Below, piece by piece: positions 1-8,272 of a DNA stretch of 64,000 bases. The translations under genes and the position numbers were made by a program. The DNA is from an uncultured Draconibacterium sp. (lineage in GTDB: Bacteria; Bacteroidota; Bacteroidia; Bacteroidales; Prolixibacteraceae), in assembly GCF_963675585.1 (NCBI RefSeq), contig NZ_OY776411.1:129001-193000 (forward strand). The letters are read 5' to 3'. The notes beneath the pieces are model-generated. The model ran no database searches, was not told the DNA's origin, and saw only the letters and a list, made by a program, of their open reading frames with translations. Each line of letters opens with the position of its first letter. Within the stretch, counting starts at the first letter, position 1.

Positions 1-101
1 TTTGTTCCGTAAGCTTTCATTTTACTGGTATGAAAAGCACCGTCTCTACCGGTAATTCCCTGTACAATTAACTTTGTATCTTTATTTATTAGAATACTCA
101 T
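1..101 (-). CDS. sucD: succinyl-CoA synthetase alpha subunit, N-terminal fragment
   Basis: Partial gene that runs off the left edge; only the first 33 or so residues are present. The reading frame begins [20 protein letters not shown], the conserved start of the CoA-binding Rossmann domain of the SucD family (INKDTK..VQGITG). The alpha subunit carries the phospho-histidine and binds CoA in the reversible conversion of succinyl-CoA to succinate with nucleotide triphosphate formation. It starts 20 bases after sucC on the same strand, so the two form a sucCD operon. The catalytic histidine lies outside the window. Confidence 0.9.
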   Translation of the reverse strand, partial: MSILINKDTKLIVQGITGRDGAFHTSKMKAYGT

Positions 102-121
102 CTCTTTTCACTTTTGACATT

Positions 122-1255
122 CTACTTTTTACTTAATTCAATGGCTGCTTTTGCTGCTTCACTCATGGTCTCCACAACCGGCAAACCGGTTTGTTTAATA
201 ATCTCCAAACCTTCTTTTGCATTGGTTCCCGACAAACGAATTACAATCGGAATATCCGTTTTTATGATATCAAGAGCAGTAACCAAACCACGTGCAACGT
301 CGTCGCAGCGGGTAATACCACCAAAAATGTTAATCATTACGGCTTTTACGTTTTTGTCGCCCAGCAAAATATTCATAGCATCCACCACTTTTTGTGGATT
401 CGAAGAGCCACCAATATCGAGGAAGTTGGCCGGATCGCCACCATACAATTTAATCATATCCATGGTTGCCATTGCCAGTCCTGCACCATTTACCATACAA
501 CCGATGTTACCATCCAGCTTAATATACGACAACCCTTTCGCATTGGCTTCTATTTCTTTCTGCTCTTCTTTGTCGGCTTCGCGCATGGCAATAATTTCTT
601 TCTGACGGAACAAAGCATTGTCGTCGAAATTCATTTTACCATCGATGGCCAAAACCTGCTTGTCTGGTGTTAAAACCAGTGGGTTTATTTCGGCCAGCGA
701 AGAATCAGTTTCGATGTACAACTGGTAAAGTTTAACCAGAATTTCGGCAGCTTGTCGAATTTGTTTCGGATCGTTAAACAATTGAAGCGCAATTTTACGC
801 GCCTGCCAGTCCATTAATCCCATTCCCGGATCAATGCTCATTTTAATGATTTTTTCGGGCGAAACTTTTGCAACTTCTTCAATTTCAACGCCACCTTCGG
901 CACTTGCCATTAAAGTAACCGACTTTGTATTCCGGTCGTTAATTAAACCAACATAAAATTCTTTTTCAATGTCAACAGCATCGGCAACCAGAACTTTTTC
1001 AACGGTAATGCCTTTAATGTCCATTCCTAAAATTTGTTTGGCTTTTTCAATGGCTTCCGACTTGGTAGTTGCCAGTTTAACACCACCCGCTTTTCCACGG
1101 CCTCCAACATGAACCTGGGCTTTCACAACACGGAGTTTGTCTTCGTCTGAAACTTTCTTTTTTACTTCATCTACCGAATGACATAAAACATCTTCCGGCA
1201 CAGGAATCCCGTACTTCCTGAATAAATTTCGGGCTTGATATTCGTGAATCTTCAT
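122..1255 (-). CDS. sucC: succinate--CoA ligase (ADP-forming) beta subunit
   Basis: 377 residues, close to the usual length of SucC (about 390). The N-terminus MKIHEYQARNLFRKYGIPVP is the family signature that opens the ATP-grasp domain (roughly residues 1-235). The C-terminal ligase domain carries GNIGCMVNGAGLAMATMD and a glycine-rich FLDIGG segment that contact the alpha subunit and phosphate. The enzyme acts in the cytosol in the TCA cycle or, in anaerobic Bacteroidota, the succinate/propionate pathway. It is the first gene of a sucC-sucD pair. It is divergent from the SIS gene across 290 bases. No odd features. Confidence 0.96.
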   Translation of the reverse strand: MKIHEYQARNLFRKYGIPVPEDVLCHSVDEVKKKVSDEDKLRVVKAQVHVGGRGKAGGVKLATTKSEAIEKAKQILGMDIKGITVEKVLVADAVDIEKEFYVGLINDRNTKSVTLMASAEGGVEIEEVAKVSPEKIIKMSIDPGMGLMDWQARKIALQLFNDPKQIRQAAEILVKLYQLYIETDSSLAEINPLVLTPDKQVLAIDGKMNFDDNALFRQKEIIAMREADKEEQKEIEANAKGLSYIKLDGNIGCMVNGAGLAMATMDMIKLYGGDPANFLDIGGSSNPQKVVDAMNILLGDKNVKAVMINIFGGITRCDDVARGLVTALDIIKTDIPIVIRLSGTNAKEGLEIIKQTGLPVVETMSEAAKAAIELSKK

Positions 1256-1516
1256 CTCATTAAAATTGTTTGTATTTAATGCATTCGATCAAATGCACCT
1301 TTTCTTCCGACAGTTCTAATTGTCAATTTTAAAGGTTCATTATTTTTCGGTTTTAAAAATTATCGTTAAATGTAACGATTATTTAACTCCAAGTGCCCCC
1401 AATTTGTTCATTATTTTTTATGACTTATAACACATTTCTATTGTAACCCAAATCACATATTTGTAAAATTATTTTAAATGGAATTGCACAATATTACAGG
1501 CTTCAATAATTTCCTT

Positions 1517-1524
1517 TAGATTTG
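1517..1524 (+). promoter_or_regulatory. Bacteroidota-type -7 promoter element for the SIS-domain gene
   Basis: TAGATTTG matches the Bacteroidota -7 consensus TAnnTTTG and sits 21 bases before the ATG of the SIS gene, giving a very short leader. No well-spaced TTTG -33 box is visible, so this is a moderate call based on position and consensus only. Confidence 0.45.
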
Positions 1525-1545
1525 CACCGTTAAAAACAATTACGA

Positions 1546-2157
1546 ATGAAGGAAGCTATAAGAAAAGTTATTGAGCAGGAGGCGCTGGCCATTCAGAATA
1601 TTCCGGTTGAAGATGGTTTTGTAACAGCAATCGACCTGATTCACCAGCAAGTTCACCAAAAAAAGGGAAAACTGGTGACCAGTGGAATGGGAAAAGCCGG
1701 GCAAATTGCGGCAAATATTGCCACTACTTTTAGTTCTACCGGAACTCCTTCGGTTTTTCTTCATCCCAGCGAATCGCAACACGGCGACCTTGGCGTGTTG
1801 CAGGAAAACGATGTTTTACTGGTTATTTCAAACTCGGGAAAAACTCGTGAGATTATTGAACTAATTGAGTTGGCAGAAAACCTGCATGCCGGTCTTCCGC
1901 TGATTGTAATATCAAGCAATCCGGATGGTACTTTGGCTAAAAATGCCGATGCTTTTATTTACACCGGAAATCCAAAAGAAGTTTGTCCGTTGGGATTGTC
2001 GCCAACAACTTCAACTACTGTTATGACAGTTATTGGCGATGCACTTGTGGTTTCAATGATGAATAAAATTGGCTTTACCAACGAAGAATATGCCAAACGC
2101 CACCACGGCGGTTACCTGGGCGACAAATCGCGAATGCAGGCGAAGGGAGGAAAGTAA
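1546..2157 (+). CDS. SIS-domain sugar-phosphate isomerase, KdsD/KpsF/GutQ-like, without CBS domains
   Basis: 203 residues making a single SIS (sugar isomerase) domain. TSGMGKAGQIAANIATTFSS near residues 45-64 and the segment HPSESQHGDLG followed by VISNSGKT match arabinose-5-phosphate isomerases (KdsD/KpsF/GutQ), where the histidine of HGDLG is catalytic. Those enzymes make arabinose 5-phosphate from ribulose 5-phosphate for Kdo and lipopolysaccharide. The usual KdsD is about 320 residues because of two C-terminal CBS domains; here the protein ends straight after the SIS domain. The true substrate could therefore be another ketose/aldose phosphate. It stands alone, with no LPS genes next to it. 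Confidence 0.82.
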   Translation: MKEAIRKVIEQEALAIQNIPVEDGFVTAIDLIHQQVHQKKGKLVTSGMGKAGQIAANIATTFSSTGTPSVFLHPSESQHGDLGVLQENDVLLVISNSGKTREIIELIELAENLHAGLPLIVISSNPDGTLAKNADAFIYTGNPKEVCPLGLSPTTSTTVMTVIGDALVVSMMNKIGFTNEEYAKRHHGGYLGDKSRMQAKGGK

Positions 2158-2184
2158 ACCGTTACAACGCTTAGGATTGAAAAG

Positions 2185-2232
2185 AGATTGATGAAGATTG
2201 ATGAAGATTGATGGAGATTGATGGAGATTGAT
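2185..2232. repeat. tandem 10-base repeat downstream of the SIS gene
   Basis: About four and a half copies of a 10-base unit (ATTGATGAAG, drifting to ATTGATGGAG) lie in the 185-base spacer between the SIS gene and the isochorismatase-like gene. The unit is not a multiple of three and no reading frame uses it. It is a simple-sequence repeat that may vary in copy number between strains; no role is visible. Confidence 0.8.
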
Positions 2233-2342
2233 TTTAAAAAACAATTCAGCAATTTGTCAGTTTGCAATTCTTTGTAATTGTACACAACATATCCTCATTA
2301 AAAAAATAAGACATTTAAAACAACAGTATAATTCGAGTAGAC

Positions 2343-2885
2343 ATGAGAATTACAAAAGAAAACACAGTAGGATTAATTATTGATATGCAGGAACGTTTAT
2401 TTCCTGTAATGAACGAAAAAGAAGCTTTACTCAAAAGCTGCCAGACATTGGTTGAAGGATTGGGAACACTAAGTATTCCGCTGGTTGTTTCGCAACAATA
2501 TACAAAAGGCCTGGGTGAAACTTTGCCCGAAATAAAAGAGCTGATTCCCGATTTCGAATACATCGAAAAAAAGGATTTTAGTTGTTGGGACACTCCTGAA
2601 ATTGCAGATAAATTGAATGAATTGGAAGCCAAAAACATTATCATTTGCGGAATTGAGTCGCACGTTTGTGTACTACAAACTGCGGTTGATTTAAAAGCTG
2701 CCGGGTTAAATCCAATTGTTGTTATGGACTGTGTGTCGTCGCGAAGCGAAGTCAACAAAGAAATGGCAAAAGAACGTTTCCGCGCCGAAGGAATTATGAT
2801 GACTTCATACGAATCGATTCTTTTTGAATTAACACGTTCGGCAGGAGCTCCGGAGTTTAGAGCTATTTCCAAATTGGTGAAGTAA
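2343..2885 (+). CDS. isochorismatase-family cysteine hydrolase
   Basis: 180 residues forming one isochorismatase-like domain. The catalytic triad typical of the family can be read: Asp14 in GLIIDMQERL, Lys77 in the EKKDFSCW segment, and Cys109 in CGIESHVCVLQTAVDL. Length and motif spacing resemble YcaC-type hydrolases, whose real substrates are mostly unknown; nicotinamidase and isochorismatase are less likely without their specific residues. It is cytosolic and monocistronic, followed by a strong terminator. No neighbour points to a pathway. Confidence 0.85.
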   Translation: MRITKENTVGLIIDMQERLFPVMNEKEALLKSCQTLVEGLGTLSIPLVVSQQYTKGLGETLPEIKELIPDFEYIEKKDFSCWDTPEIADKLNELEAKNIIICGIESHVCVLQTAVDLKAAGLNPIVVMDCVSSRSEVNKEMAKERFRAEGIMMTSYESILFELTRSAGAPEFRAISKLVK

Positions 2886-2921
2886 ACTCAGGAAAACATT
2901 CCGTTTATTGCTACAGAGCAT

Positions 2922-2965
2922 AAAATGCCATTCGATTAAAATCTTTAAACCGAATGGCATTTTTT
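2922..2965 (+). terminator. Rho-independent terminator of the isochorismatase-like gene
   Basis: A stem of about 13 base pairs (AAATGCCATTCG pairing with CGAATGGCATTT) with a 16-base loop is followed by a run of six T residues, 37 bases past the stop codon. The A run on the other side means it could also work in reverse, but no minus-strand gene arrives here. Confidence 0.85.
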
Positions 2966-3062
2966 ATTTTGGCTTTCTGCTCGCCCCATTTGCAATTCAG
3001 GATACCGAAAGAAAGAACTTCTAAAAATTAACTATTTTCGCAGCTGAATACAAAAAAAGAAT

Positions 3063-3824
3063 ATGCTTGAAATTTGTGCCATCGCATCGGGAAGTAACGG
3101 AAACTGTTATTACATAGGAAATAACACAGATGCAATTCTGATTGATGCGGGCTTGTCGGGAAAACAAATTATAAACCGCATGAACGAGGTGGGATTAAAT
3201 CCGGCAAAGATTAAGGCTGTTTTTATTACTCACGAACACGGCGATCACATGCGCGGTGCACGGGGAGTTAGTAAAAAACTACATGTCCCGATCTATATCA
3301 CTTCAAAAACATTTTTTGGTGCCTATAAAAATATGCGCCCCGACAATCCCAACTACTTTACTCCCGACGAAGAAATTGAAGTGGGCAAATTTACGGTATA
3401 CCCGGTTCAAAAAAATCATGATGCGGCTGAACCCTGTTCATTCCGAATAAAATACAACACTAAAAACATTGGCGTTTTTACCGACATTGGCGAAGCATGC
3501 GAAAATGTAAAATCGCACATAAGTATCTGCGACGCACTTTTCCTGGAGTCGAACTACGATGAAAAAATGTTGTGGGACGGTGTTTATCCTTACTTTTTAA
3601 AACAACGGGTTGCTTCTGAACTTGGCCACTTATCAAACGACCAGACATTCGAGTTGCTTGAAAAACACACCAACGGGAATCTACAATGTGTATTTCTTAG
3701 CCACATTTCAAAAGAAAACAACACTCCCGAAAAGGCAATGGAAAGGATGGAGTCTTTAACCGACAAATTTGAAGTAAAAATTGCTTCGCGATACGAGGCC
3801 AGTGAAGTTTACACTATTAAATGA
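3063..3824 (+). CDS. MBL-fold metallo-hydrolase, YycJ/WalJ-like
   Basis: 253 residues with the metallo-beta-lactamase metal motif THEHGDH at residues 56-62. The opening IASGSNGNCYYI, the FTDIGEA strand, LESNYDE and LGHLSNDQ segments are the pattern of the YycJ/WalJ branch. That branch is implicated in DNA-end processing and cell-wall homeostasis in Firmicutes and is widespread and poorly defined in Bacteroidota. A 5'-3' exonuclease-type activity is therefore possible but inferred only from family membership. The possible -7 element TATTTTCG lies 22 bases upstream of the start. It converges with lysC over a shared hairpin. Confidence 0.87.
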   Translation: MLEICAIASGSNGNCYYIGNNTDAILIDAGLSGKQIINRMNEVGLNPAKIKAVFITHEHGDHMRGARGVSKKLHVPIYITSKTFFGAYKNMRPDNPNYFTPDEEIEVGKFTVYPVQKNHDAAEPCSFRIKYNTKNIGVFTDIGEACENVKSHISICDALFLESNYDEKMLWDGVYPYFLKQRVASELGHLSNDQTFELLEKHTNGNLQCVFLSHISKENNTPEKAMERMESLTDKFEVKIASRYEASEVYTIK

Positions 3825-3845
3825 CTTATTACTGAATGCATAAAA

Positions 3846-3880
3846 AAATCTGCAACTTAATATTTAAAAGTTGCAGATTT
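3846..3880. terminator. bidirectional terminator between the MBL gene and lysC
   Basis: A 13-base-pair perfect stem (AAATCTGCAACTT with its complement) with a 9-base loop sits between two convergent genes. The A run at its left becomes a T run for minus-strand transcription, so it is strongest for lysC; on the plus strand the tail is CTCTTTTG, which is weaker. Confidence 0.8.
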
Positions 3881-3914
3881 CTCTTTTGTTCCGAATTCGG
3901 GAAGCTATCGTTTA

Positions 3915-5231
3915 TTAGCCATTCAGCAAATTATCGCTTAACGATTGCAGCGTTTCCTTTTTGTGAACAGTTGGTACAAGAACCGAAATATTGTACTTAC
4001 TTCCACCATACGAAATCATACGAATTGGAATGCCGTCGAGAGCTTTAAATACTTTTGGTGCAAAACCTTTTTCTTCTTCAATTATGTCGCCAACAATACA
4101 AACAATCGACATATTTTCGTCAATTTCCACAGTACCGAAAGTATCCAGTTCTGCCTTAATTTTATCGATATTCTGAATGTTGTCAATTGTGATTGATACT
4201 GCCACCTCAGAAGTGGAGATCATATCAATTGGCGTTTTATATTTTTCAAAAATTTCAAATACACTTTTTAAGAAACCGTAAGCCATCAACATTCGTCCCG
4301 AGCGAATTTTTACAGCAGTAATTCCGTCTTTGGCAGCAACAGCTTTAATTCCTTTACCATCCGATTCGGCAGTAATTAAAGTTCCGCCATCGCTCGGATT
4401 CATAGTATTTTTTAAGCGTACCGGAATATTTGCCACACGCGCCGGCAACACCGTTTGAGGATGCAAAATTTTAGCTCCAAAGTAGGCTAGCTCGGCTGCC
4501 TCGTTAAACGACAACTGCTCAATTTTTTGGGTATTTTCCACAAAACGCGGATCGTTGTTATGAAATCCGTCAATATCAGTCCAAATCTGAATTTCCTCGG
4601 CATCTATTGCAGCACCGACCAACGAAGCTGTATAATCGCTACCTCCGCGTTGTAAGTTATTGATATCACCATTGGCATCTTTACAAATAAAACCCTGGGT
4701 GATGTAATAATCCGCCTCACCAACCTTATCCAAAACAGGTTTAATATTTTCACGAATAAAAGGCAAATCTGCAGCTTTGTCCTCATCAATTTTCATAAAA
4801 TCGAGTGCCGGCAAAAGTTTGGTATTGTACCCGTTTTCACTCATTAAAAGCGTTACCAAATTAGTAGAGATAATTTCGCCCTGTGCAAGAATGGTATTCT
4901 CTCCAACTTCATCAAAATTGCCGGCAGTAAACGATTTAATTGTAGTAAAACATTCGCTTAAAACCTCCAGGCCTTTCTTCTTATTTTCTTCGGATTCAAA
5001 AAGTTCAGCAACAACTTCGTTGTATTTATCTTCCAGCTTGCCAATAAAAATACTTGCAGTGTCTTTGTTCTTCTTATACAAGTAATTTGCAATTTCCACC
5101 AACGAATTTGTAGTTCCAGACATGGCTGAAAGTACGATAATTTTTTGCTCTCCATCAGTTACCAAGTCCATTACTGCCCTCATATTTTCAGGCGACCCAA
5201 CCGATGTTCCTCCGAATTTTAAAACCTTCAT
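3915..5231 (-). CDS. lysC: aspartate kinase
   Basis: 438 residues, monofunctional aspartokinase: it phosphorylates L-aspartate, the first step to lysine, threonine, methionine and diaminopimelate. I start it at MKVLKFGGTSVGSPENM because KFGGTSV is the kinase signature at the usual N-terminal position. The frame stays open 24 codons further upstream, but that part is not family-like. Amino acid kinase domain about 1-290 (TQGFICKDANGDINNLQRGG substrate loop); two ACT domains follow (VKIRSGRMLMAYGFLKSVFE and the ISTSEVAVSITID strand), as in lysine- or threonine-inhibited enzymes. No homoserine dehydrogenase domain is fused. It ends at a shared terminator. Confidence 0.95.
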   Translation of the reverse strand: MKVLKFGGTSVGSPENMRAVMDLVTDGEQKIIVLSAMSGTTNSLVEIANYLYKKNKDTASIFIGKLEDKYNEVVAELFESEENKKKGLEVLSECFTTIKSFTAGNFDEVGENTILAQGEIISTNLVTLLMSENGYNTKLLPALDFMKIDEDKAADLPFIRENIKPVLDKVGEADYYITQGFICKDANGDINNLQRGGSDYTASLVGAAIDAEEIQIWTDIDGFHNNDPRFVENTQKIEQLSFNEAAELAYFGAKILHPQTVLPARVANIPVRLKNTMNPSDGGTLITAESDGKGIKAVAAKDGITAVKIRSGRMLMAYGFLKSVFEIFEKYKTPIDMISTSEVAVSITIDNIQNIDKIKAELDTFGTVEIDENMSIVCIVGDIIEEEKGFAPKVFKALDGIPIRMISYGGSKYNISVLVPTVHKKETLQSLSDNLLNG

Positions 5232-5426
5232 TTTATTAGTGTAAAAATTTTTCTGAGTGCAAATATGAATATTTTTTAGTATAAAACGAAAGAATGGAAC
5301 CACTTATGCATATTTATTCACATTAAATGCATATTTATAATACGGTGCTTTATGATAACTATCATAGACATGCACATAGTGTGGCTTTTCGTAAAAAGTA
5401 TTTTTGAAAATTAAATTAATCAAACT

Positions 5427-6314
5427 ATGAAACAGCTTATTTTAGTCTTCACTTTATGTCTGCTTGCACAATTAAATTTAAGTGCACAAGAAGAGTCCGC
5501 TTACTTTTTGGTTGGCAACAGTTCAACGGACATCAACAGCGCAATTCAATCGAGTAAAGATGCTTTATCGGCCTCAGGATTTAGCGTTATTGGCGAGTAC
5601 AATCCGGGAAATTCAAACGATTTGGCAGTACTTTGTTACACTAGTCCGGAACTTGAAAAAATTGCACTGGGTTTTAATGACAGAGGAGCTTTGGCTGCCA
5701 CATTAAAAATAGGTTTCAAAAAAGATGGCGACCAGGTTAAAATAAGCATGCTTAATCCGATGTACCTGTTTTATGCGTATTTTATTGATGGCATAAACAG
5801 CCAGGAAAAAGCTTTGGCAGAAATTTCGGACAAGGCAAAAAATGCCATGAAAAAAGTCGGTGCCGATTTTACACCTTTTGGTGGCACGCTGGATAAAGCA
5901 AAACTTCAGAAGTACCACTATAAAGTAATGATGCCGTATTTTGAAGACGCTGAAGAATTAAATGAGTTTTCATCGTTTGAAGAAGGTGTAAAAACCATTC
6001 AGGAAAACCTTAAAAAAGGAAAAGGAGAAACCGAAAAGGTATACGAACGCATTTACGCAAACGAAAAAGTGGCCGTTTTTGGAGTAGCATTAAAAAACAA
6101 GGAAACCGGTGAAGCCAACTTTTTACCCATTGTTGGCGACGACCATGTTGCAGCCATGCCTTACGAAATAATTATACAGGGAAATACGGCTTCCATTTTA
6201 CCGGGTAAATACAGAATTGCATTGCACTGGCCCGAGTTAACAATGGGCACATTTATGAAAATAATGAGCACTCCGGGCGATATAAAAGACACCCTCGAGG
6301 GACTTACAAAATAA
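5427..6314 (+). CDS. secreted protein of unknown function, possibly DUF302-like
   Basis: 295 residues with a clear signal peptide (MKQLILVFTLCLLAQLNLSA, cleavage expected near residues 20-21 before QEES), so it is exported to the periplasm or surface. The mature N-terminus (SSKDALSASGFSVIGEY) and C-terminus (MPYEIIIQGNTASILPGKYR) loosely resemble the halves of the DUF302/TT1751 fold, often seen in small secreted proteins of unknown role. This is a pattern impression, not a firm assignment. It contains a lysine-rich helix (about residues 190-205). It is monocistronic with its own terminator, next to lysC only by position. Confidence 0.7.
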   Translation: MKQLILVFTLCLLAQLNLSAQEESAYFLVGNSSTDINSAIQSSKDALSASGFSVIGEYNPGNSNDLAVLCYTSPELEKIALGFNDRGALAATLKIGFKKDGDQVKISMLNPMYLFYAYFIDGINSQEKALAEISDKAKNAMKKVGADFTPFGGTLDKAKLQKYHYKVMMPYFEDAEELNEFSSFEEGVKTIQENLKKGKGETEKVYERIYANEKVAVFGVALKNKETGEANFLPIVGDDHVAAMPYEIIIQGNTASILPGKYRIALHWPELTMGTFMKIMSTPGDIKDTLEGLTK

Positions 6315-6321
6315 CAAGAAG

Positions 6322-6350
6322 AAAGGCTTTCAGAAATGAAGGCCTTTTTT
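6322..6350 (+). terminator. terminator of the secreted DUF302-like gene
   Basis: The stem AAAGGC-TTTCA pairs with TGAA-GGCCTTT (one bulge) around a GAAA loop, followed by six T residues, just past the stop codon. It touches the 3' end of the convergent esterase gene. Confidence 0.75.
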
Positions 6351-7233
6351 ATAACTTCTCTAAAAAGAAATCAACCAAATCCAAGCCCGACTCGTCGACA
6401 ATTCCAATTGCCGGAGCATAAACAATTGCTTCGGCTCCAACCTTTTCGGCTTGTTCTTTTAAACGTTTGGCATGCACCGGATGGTGTTGCAATTCGTCCT
6501 CGTTTGTAGGAATACCACCCTCCCTGCGATTGTACACAAAAAACGGCGCTGCCGTACTACTCATTTTTCCTAAAAAATCAAGTTCTTTACGAATTTCAGA
6601 TTGTTGAAACAAGTCAATTCCATCTGCCGATTTCAGCCCAAAAGCCCTGGCAATAACCTGCTTTTCTTCGGGAGTTTGATTTAAAGGAAGATTCAACAAT
6701 TCAGGCCAGCGTAAAATATCATAGGTCGATTGGGTTGCAAAAGCACCGGCACAGGAAATAGTTGTTGATTCGCGCAAAACCGGATCACTGCTGTTTAAAT
6801 CAGCCATATCATCCGAAAAAGCCAGCCACAATGATGTTCCGGCTCCTGCTGATCCTCCGGTACACGCAATTCTGTTTGTATCAACGTTGTACTTCTTCGC
6901 ATTGTACCGAATGTATTGAAGACACCTCTTGGAGTCGTTCATGCTGGCCAAAATCCCATAGGGCGCCTGGTTCATAAACCGATAATTAATGGCAGCAATA
7001 GAAACACCTGCTTCGAGAAAACGCACCCAATCTTCTGAGTCGTAGTATCTCGATTTGTCGCCACCGATAAAACCACCTCCATGAATATATATTACAAGTG
7101 GTGTTGGTTCTTCCGAATCTGCCAACCAGATATCAAAACTATTTCTTTCGTGAGAACCGTATTTTTCGTTGGCGTAGGTTGCCCTTACTCCTGCCGCATT
7201 TATAGGCTCCGGAACGTTTTGTGTTTCAATCAT
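6349..7233 (-). CDS. alpha/beta hydrolase, HSL/BD-FAE-type esterase-like
   Basis: 294 residues with the oxyanion-hole motif HGGG at residues 51-54 (IYIHGGGFIGGD) and the nucleophile elbow GGSAG at 126-130 with Ser128. Both fit the hormone-sensitive-lipase/carboxylesterase branch of alpha/beta hydrolases. No signal peptide is seen. The usual acid (DPLxDEG-type) and histidine (HGF-type) motifs are not recognisable in the last 80 residues, where VHAKRLKEQAEKVG is followed by APAIGIVDESG. It may be an inactive or atypical member. It lies alone, convergent with the upstream secreted protein; the substrate is unknown. Confidence 0.8.
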   Translation of the reverse strand: MIETQNVPEPINAAGVRATYANEKYGSHERNSFDIWLADSEEPTPLVIYIHGGGFIGGDKSRYYDSEDWVRFLEAGVSIAAINYRFMNQAPYGILASMNDSKRCLQYIRYNAKKYNVDTNRIACTGGSAGAGTSLWLAFSDDMADLNSSDPVLRESTTISCAGAFATQSTYDILRWPELLNLPLNQTPEEKQVIARAFGLKSADGIDLFQQSEIRKELDFLGKMSSTAAPFFVYNRREGGIPTNEDELQHHPVHAKRLKEQAEKVGAEAIVYAPAIGIVDESGLDLVDFFLEKL

Positions 7234-7379
7234 TATTTATACAAAAGGGCAACAAAAGTAGGAATAATGAATTTACTACCAAAAAGTTAAGAATTTAATT
7301 GGTTCACAAGCTCTCCCTTTCTTCAGGAAACAAGCACCCGATTGTCAAAAAATCAAATAAATTTGAATGTATTGATTTA

Positions 7380-8087
7380 TTAAAAGTTGCCGTAAATGGC
7401 GTGTTTGTCGGAATTAAAATAAATGGTTGAATAAATATTAAAATCAGCCTTATTTGTATGAAGTTTACGTTCGATATAAAGAACCGGCTGACCGGGTTTT
7501 AAATGAAGCAGCTGCCGCAACTGAACAGTCGGTTTTACAGCTTTTAATTTTTGCTCGCCTCCCATAATCTCAATCTGATAATATTTACGAAGGATTTCAA
7601 ACAAAGACTTATTCTCAAACGAACGCTGTGTAATTCGCGGAAGATAAATATTGGGAAGGTGGTTTACATCGTAAAAAACAGGTTCGTCATCGACATAACG
7701 CAAACGTTCCATGTAAATACAACCCGACTCCTGCTCCAGCTCCGAAAGTTCAAACGGAAAATTATCGGGCCAAGTTTGTATCACAGGTTTTTGCAGAATG
7801 TCGGTTTTTAAATAACGTACTCCCACCGCCGAAGCCGTTCCGGCAATAGACAAAATCCCAATGTTTTGCGACGGTTTTCGAACAATGCTGCCTTTCCCCT
7901 GCTTTTTTGTAATTAAACCATCTTTCACCAGTGTTTCCAACGCATGCCGCACCGTAGGGCGTGTCATTTCATGCACTGCACAAAGTTCATTCTCCGACGG
8001 CAGCAAATCTCCTTCGGTATAAACACCTTTTATAATGTGTTTTCGTAGTATCTCGTATAATTTTCGGTATTGCGGTATGTTATCCAT
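7380..8087 (-). CDS. GntR-family transcriptional regulator, HutC subfamily (UTRA domain)
   Basis: 235 residues. The N-terminal winged helix-turn-helix (about 1-72) shows LPSENELCAVHEMTRPTVRHALETLVKDGLI and KKQGKGSIV, typical of GntR proteins. The C-terminal UTRA effector domain (about 90-230) has CIYMERLRYVDDEPVFYDVNH and GQPVLYIERKLH. UTRA domains usually bind sugar phosphates or other small metabolites. The gene is divergent from pyruvate dehydrogenase E2, and two matching palindromes lie between them. It probably represses itself and the pdh genes, and perhaps the carbon genes downstream. The effector is unknown. PdhR of Proteobacteria belongs to the different FadR subfamily. Confidence 0.92.
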   Translation of the reverse strand: MDNIPQYRKLYEILRKHIIKGVYTEGDLLPSENELCAVHEMTRPTVRHALETLVKDGLITKKQGKGSIVRKPSQNIGILSIAGTASAVGVRYLKTDILQKPVIQTWPDNFPFELSELEQESGCIYMERLRYVDDEPVFYDVNHLPNIYLPRITQRSFENKSLFEILRKYYQIEIMGGEQKLKAVKPTVQLRQLLHLKPGQPVLYIERKLHTNKADFNIYSTIYFNSDKHAIYGNF

Positions 8088-8127
8088 GCGGCCCCAAAGT
8101 TAAGAAACTTTTAAAACTTACAAAAAC

Positions 8128-8145
8128 AACTTGTATTTACAAGTT
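8128..8145. promoter_or_regulatory. probable GntR operator O1 (perfect palindrome)
   Basis: AACTTGTATTTACAAGTT is a perfect inverted repeat with 8-base arms and a 2-base centre. It lies 40 bases upstream of the GntR start codon in the divergent intergenic region. Its TTGTA-TACAA core resembles known HutC-type GntR sites such as the TreR operator. That the adjacent regulator binds it is inference. Confidence 0.65.
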
Positions 8146-8226
8146 AAAAAATATAGATTTACAACGTCAAAACATTACGATATTTAAATACTTGATTTTT
8201 AGCTATTTAATATTTTACGACAATTT

Positions 8227-8244
8227 TATTTGTAACAACAAGTT
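8227..8244. promoter_or_regulatory. probable GntR operator O2 (degenerate copy near the E2 promoter)
   Basis: TATTTGTAACAACAAGTT agrees with O1 at 13 of 18 positions and keeps both half-sites (TTGTA and ACAAGTT). It lies 28 bases before the E2 start codon and overlaps TTTATTTG (8225-8232), a one-mismatch -7 element. A protein bound here would be well placed to block pdh transcription. Confidence 0.5.
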
Positions 8245-8272
8245 AAATTAAATTAATAAAACTAATAAATAT

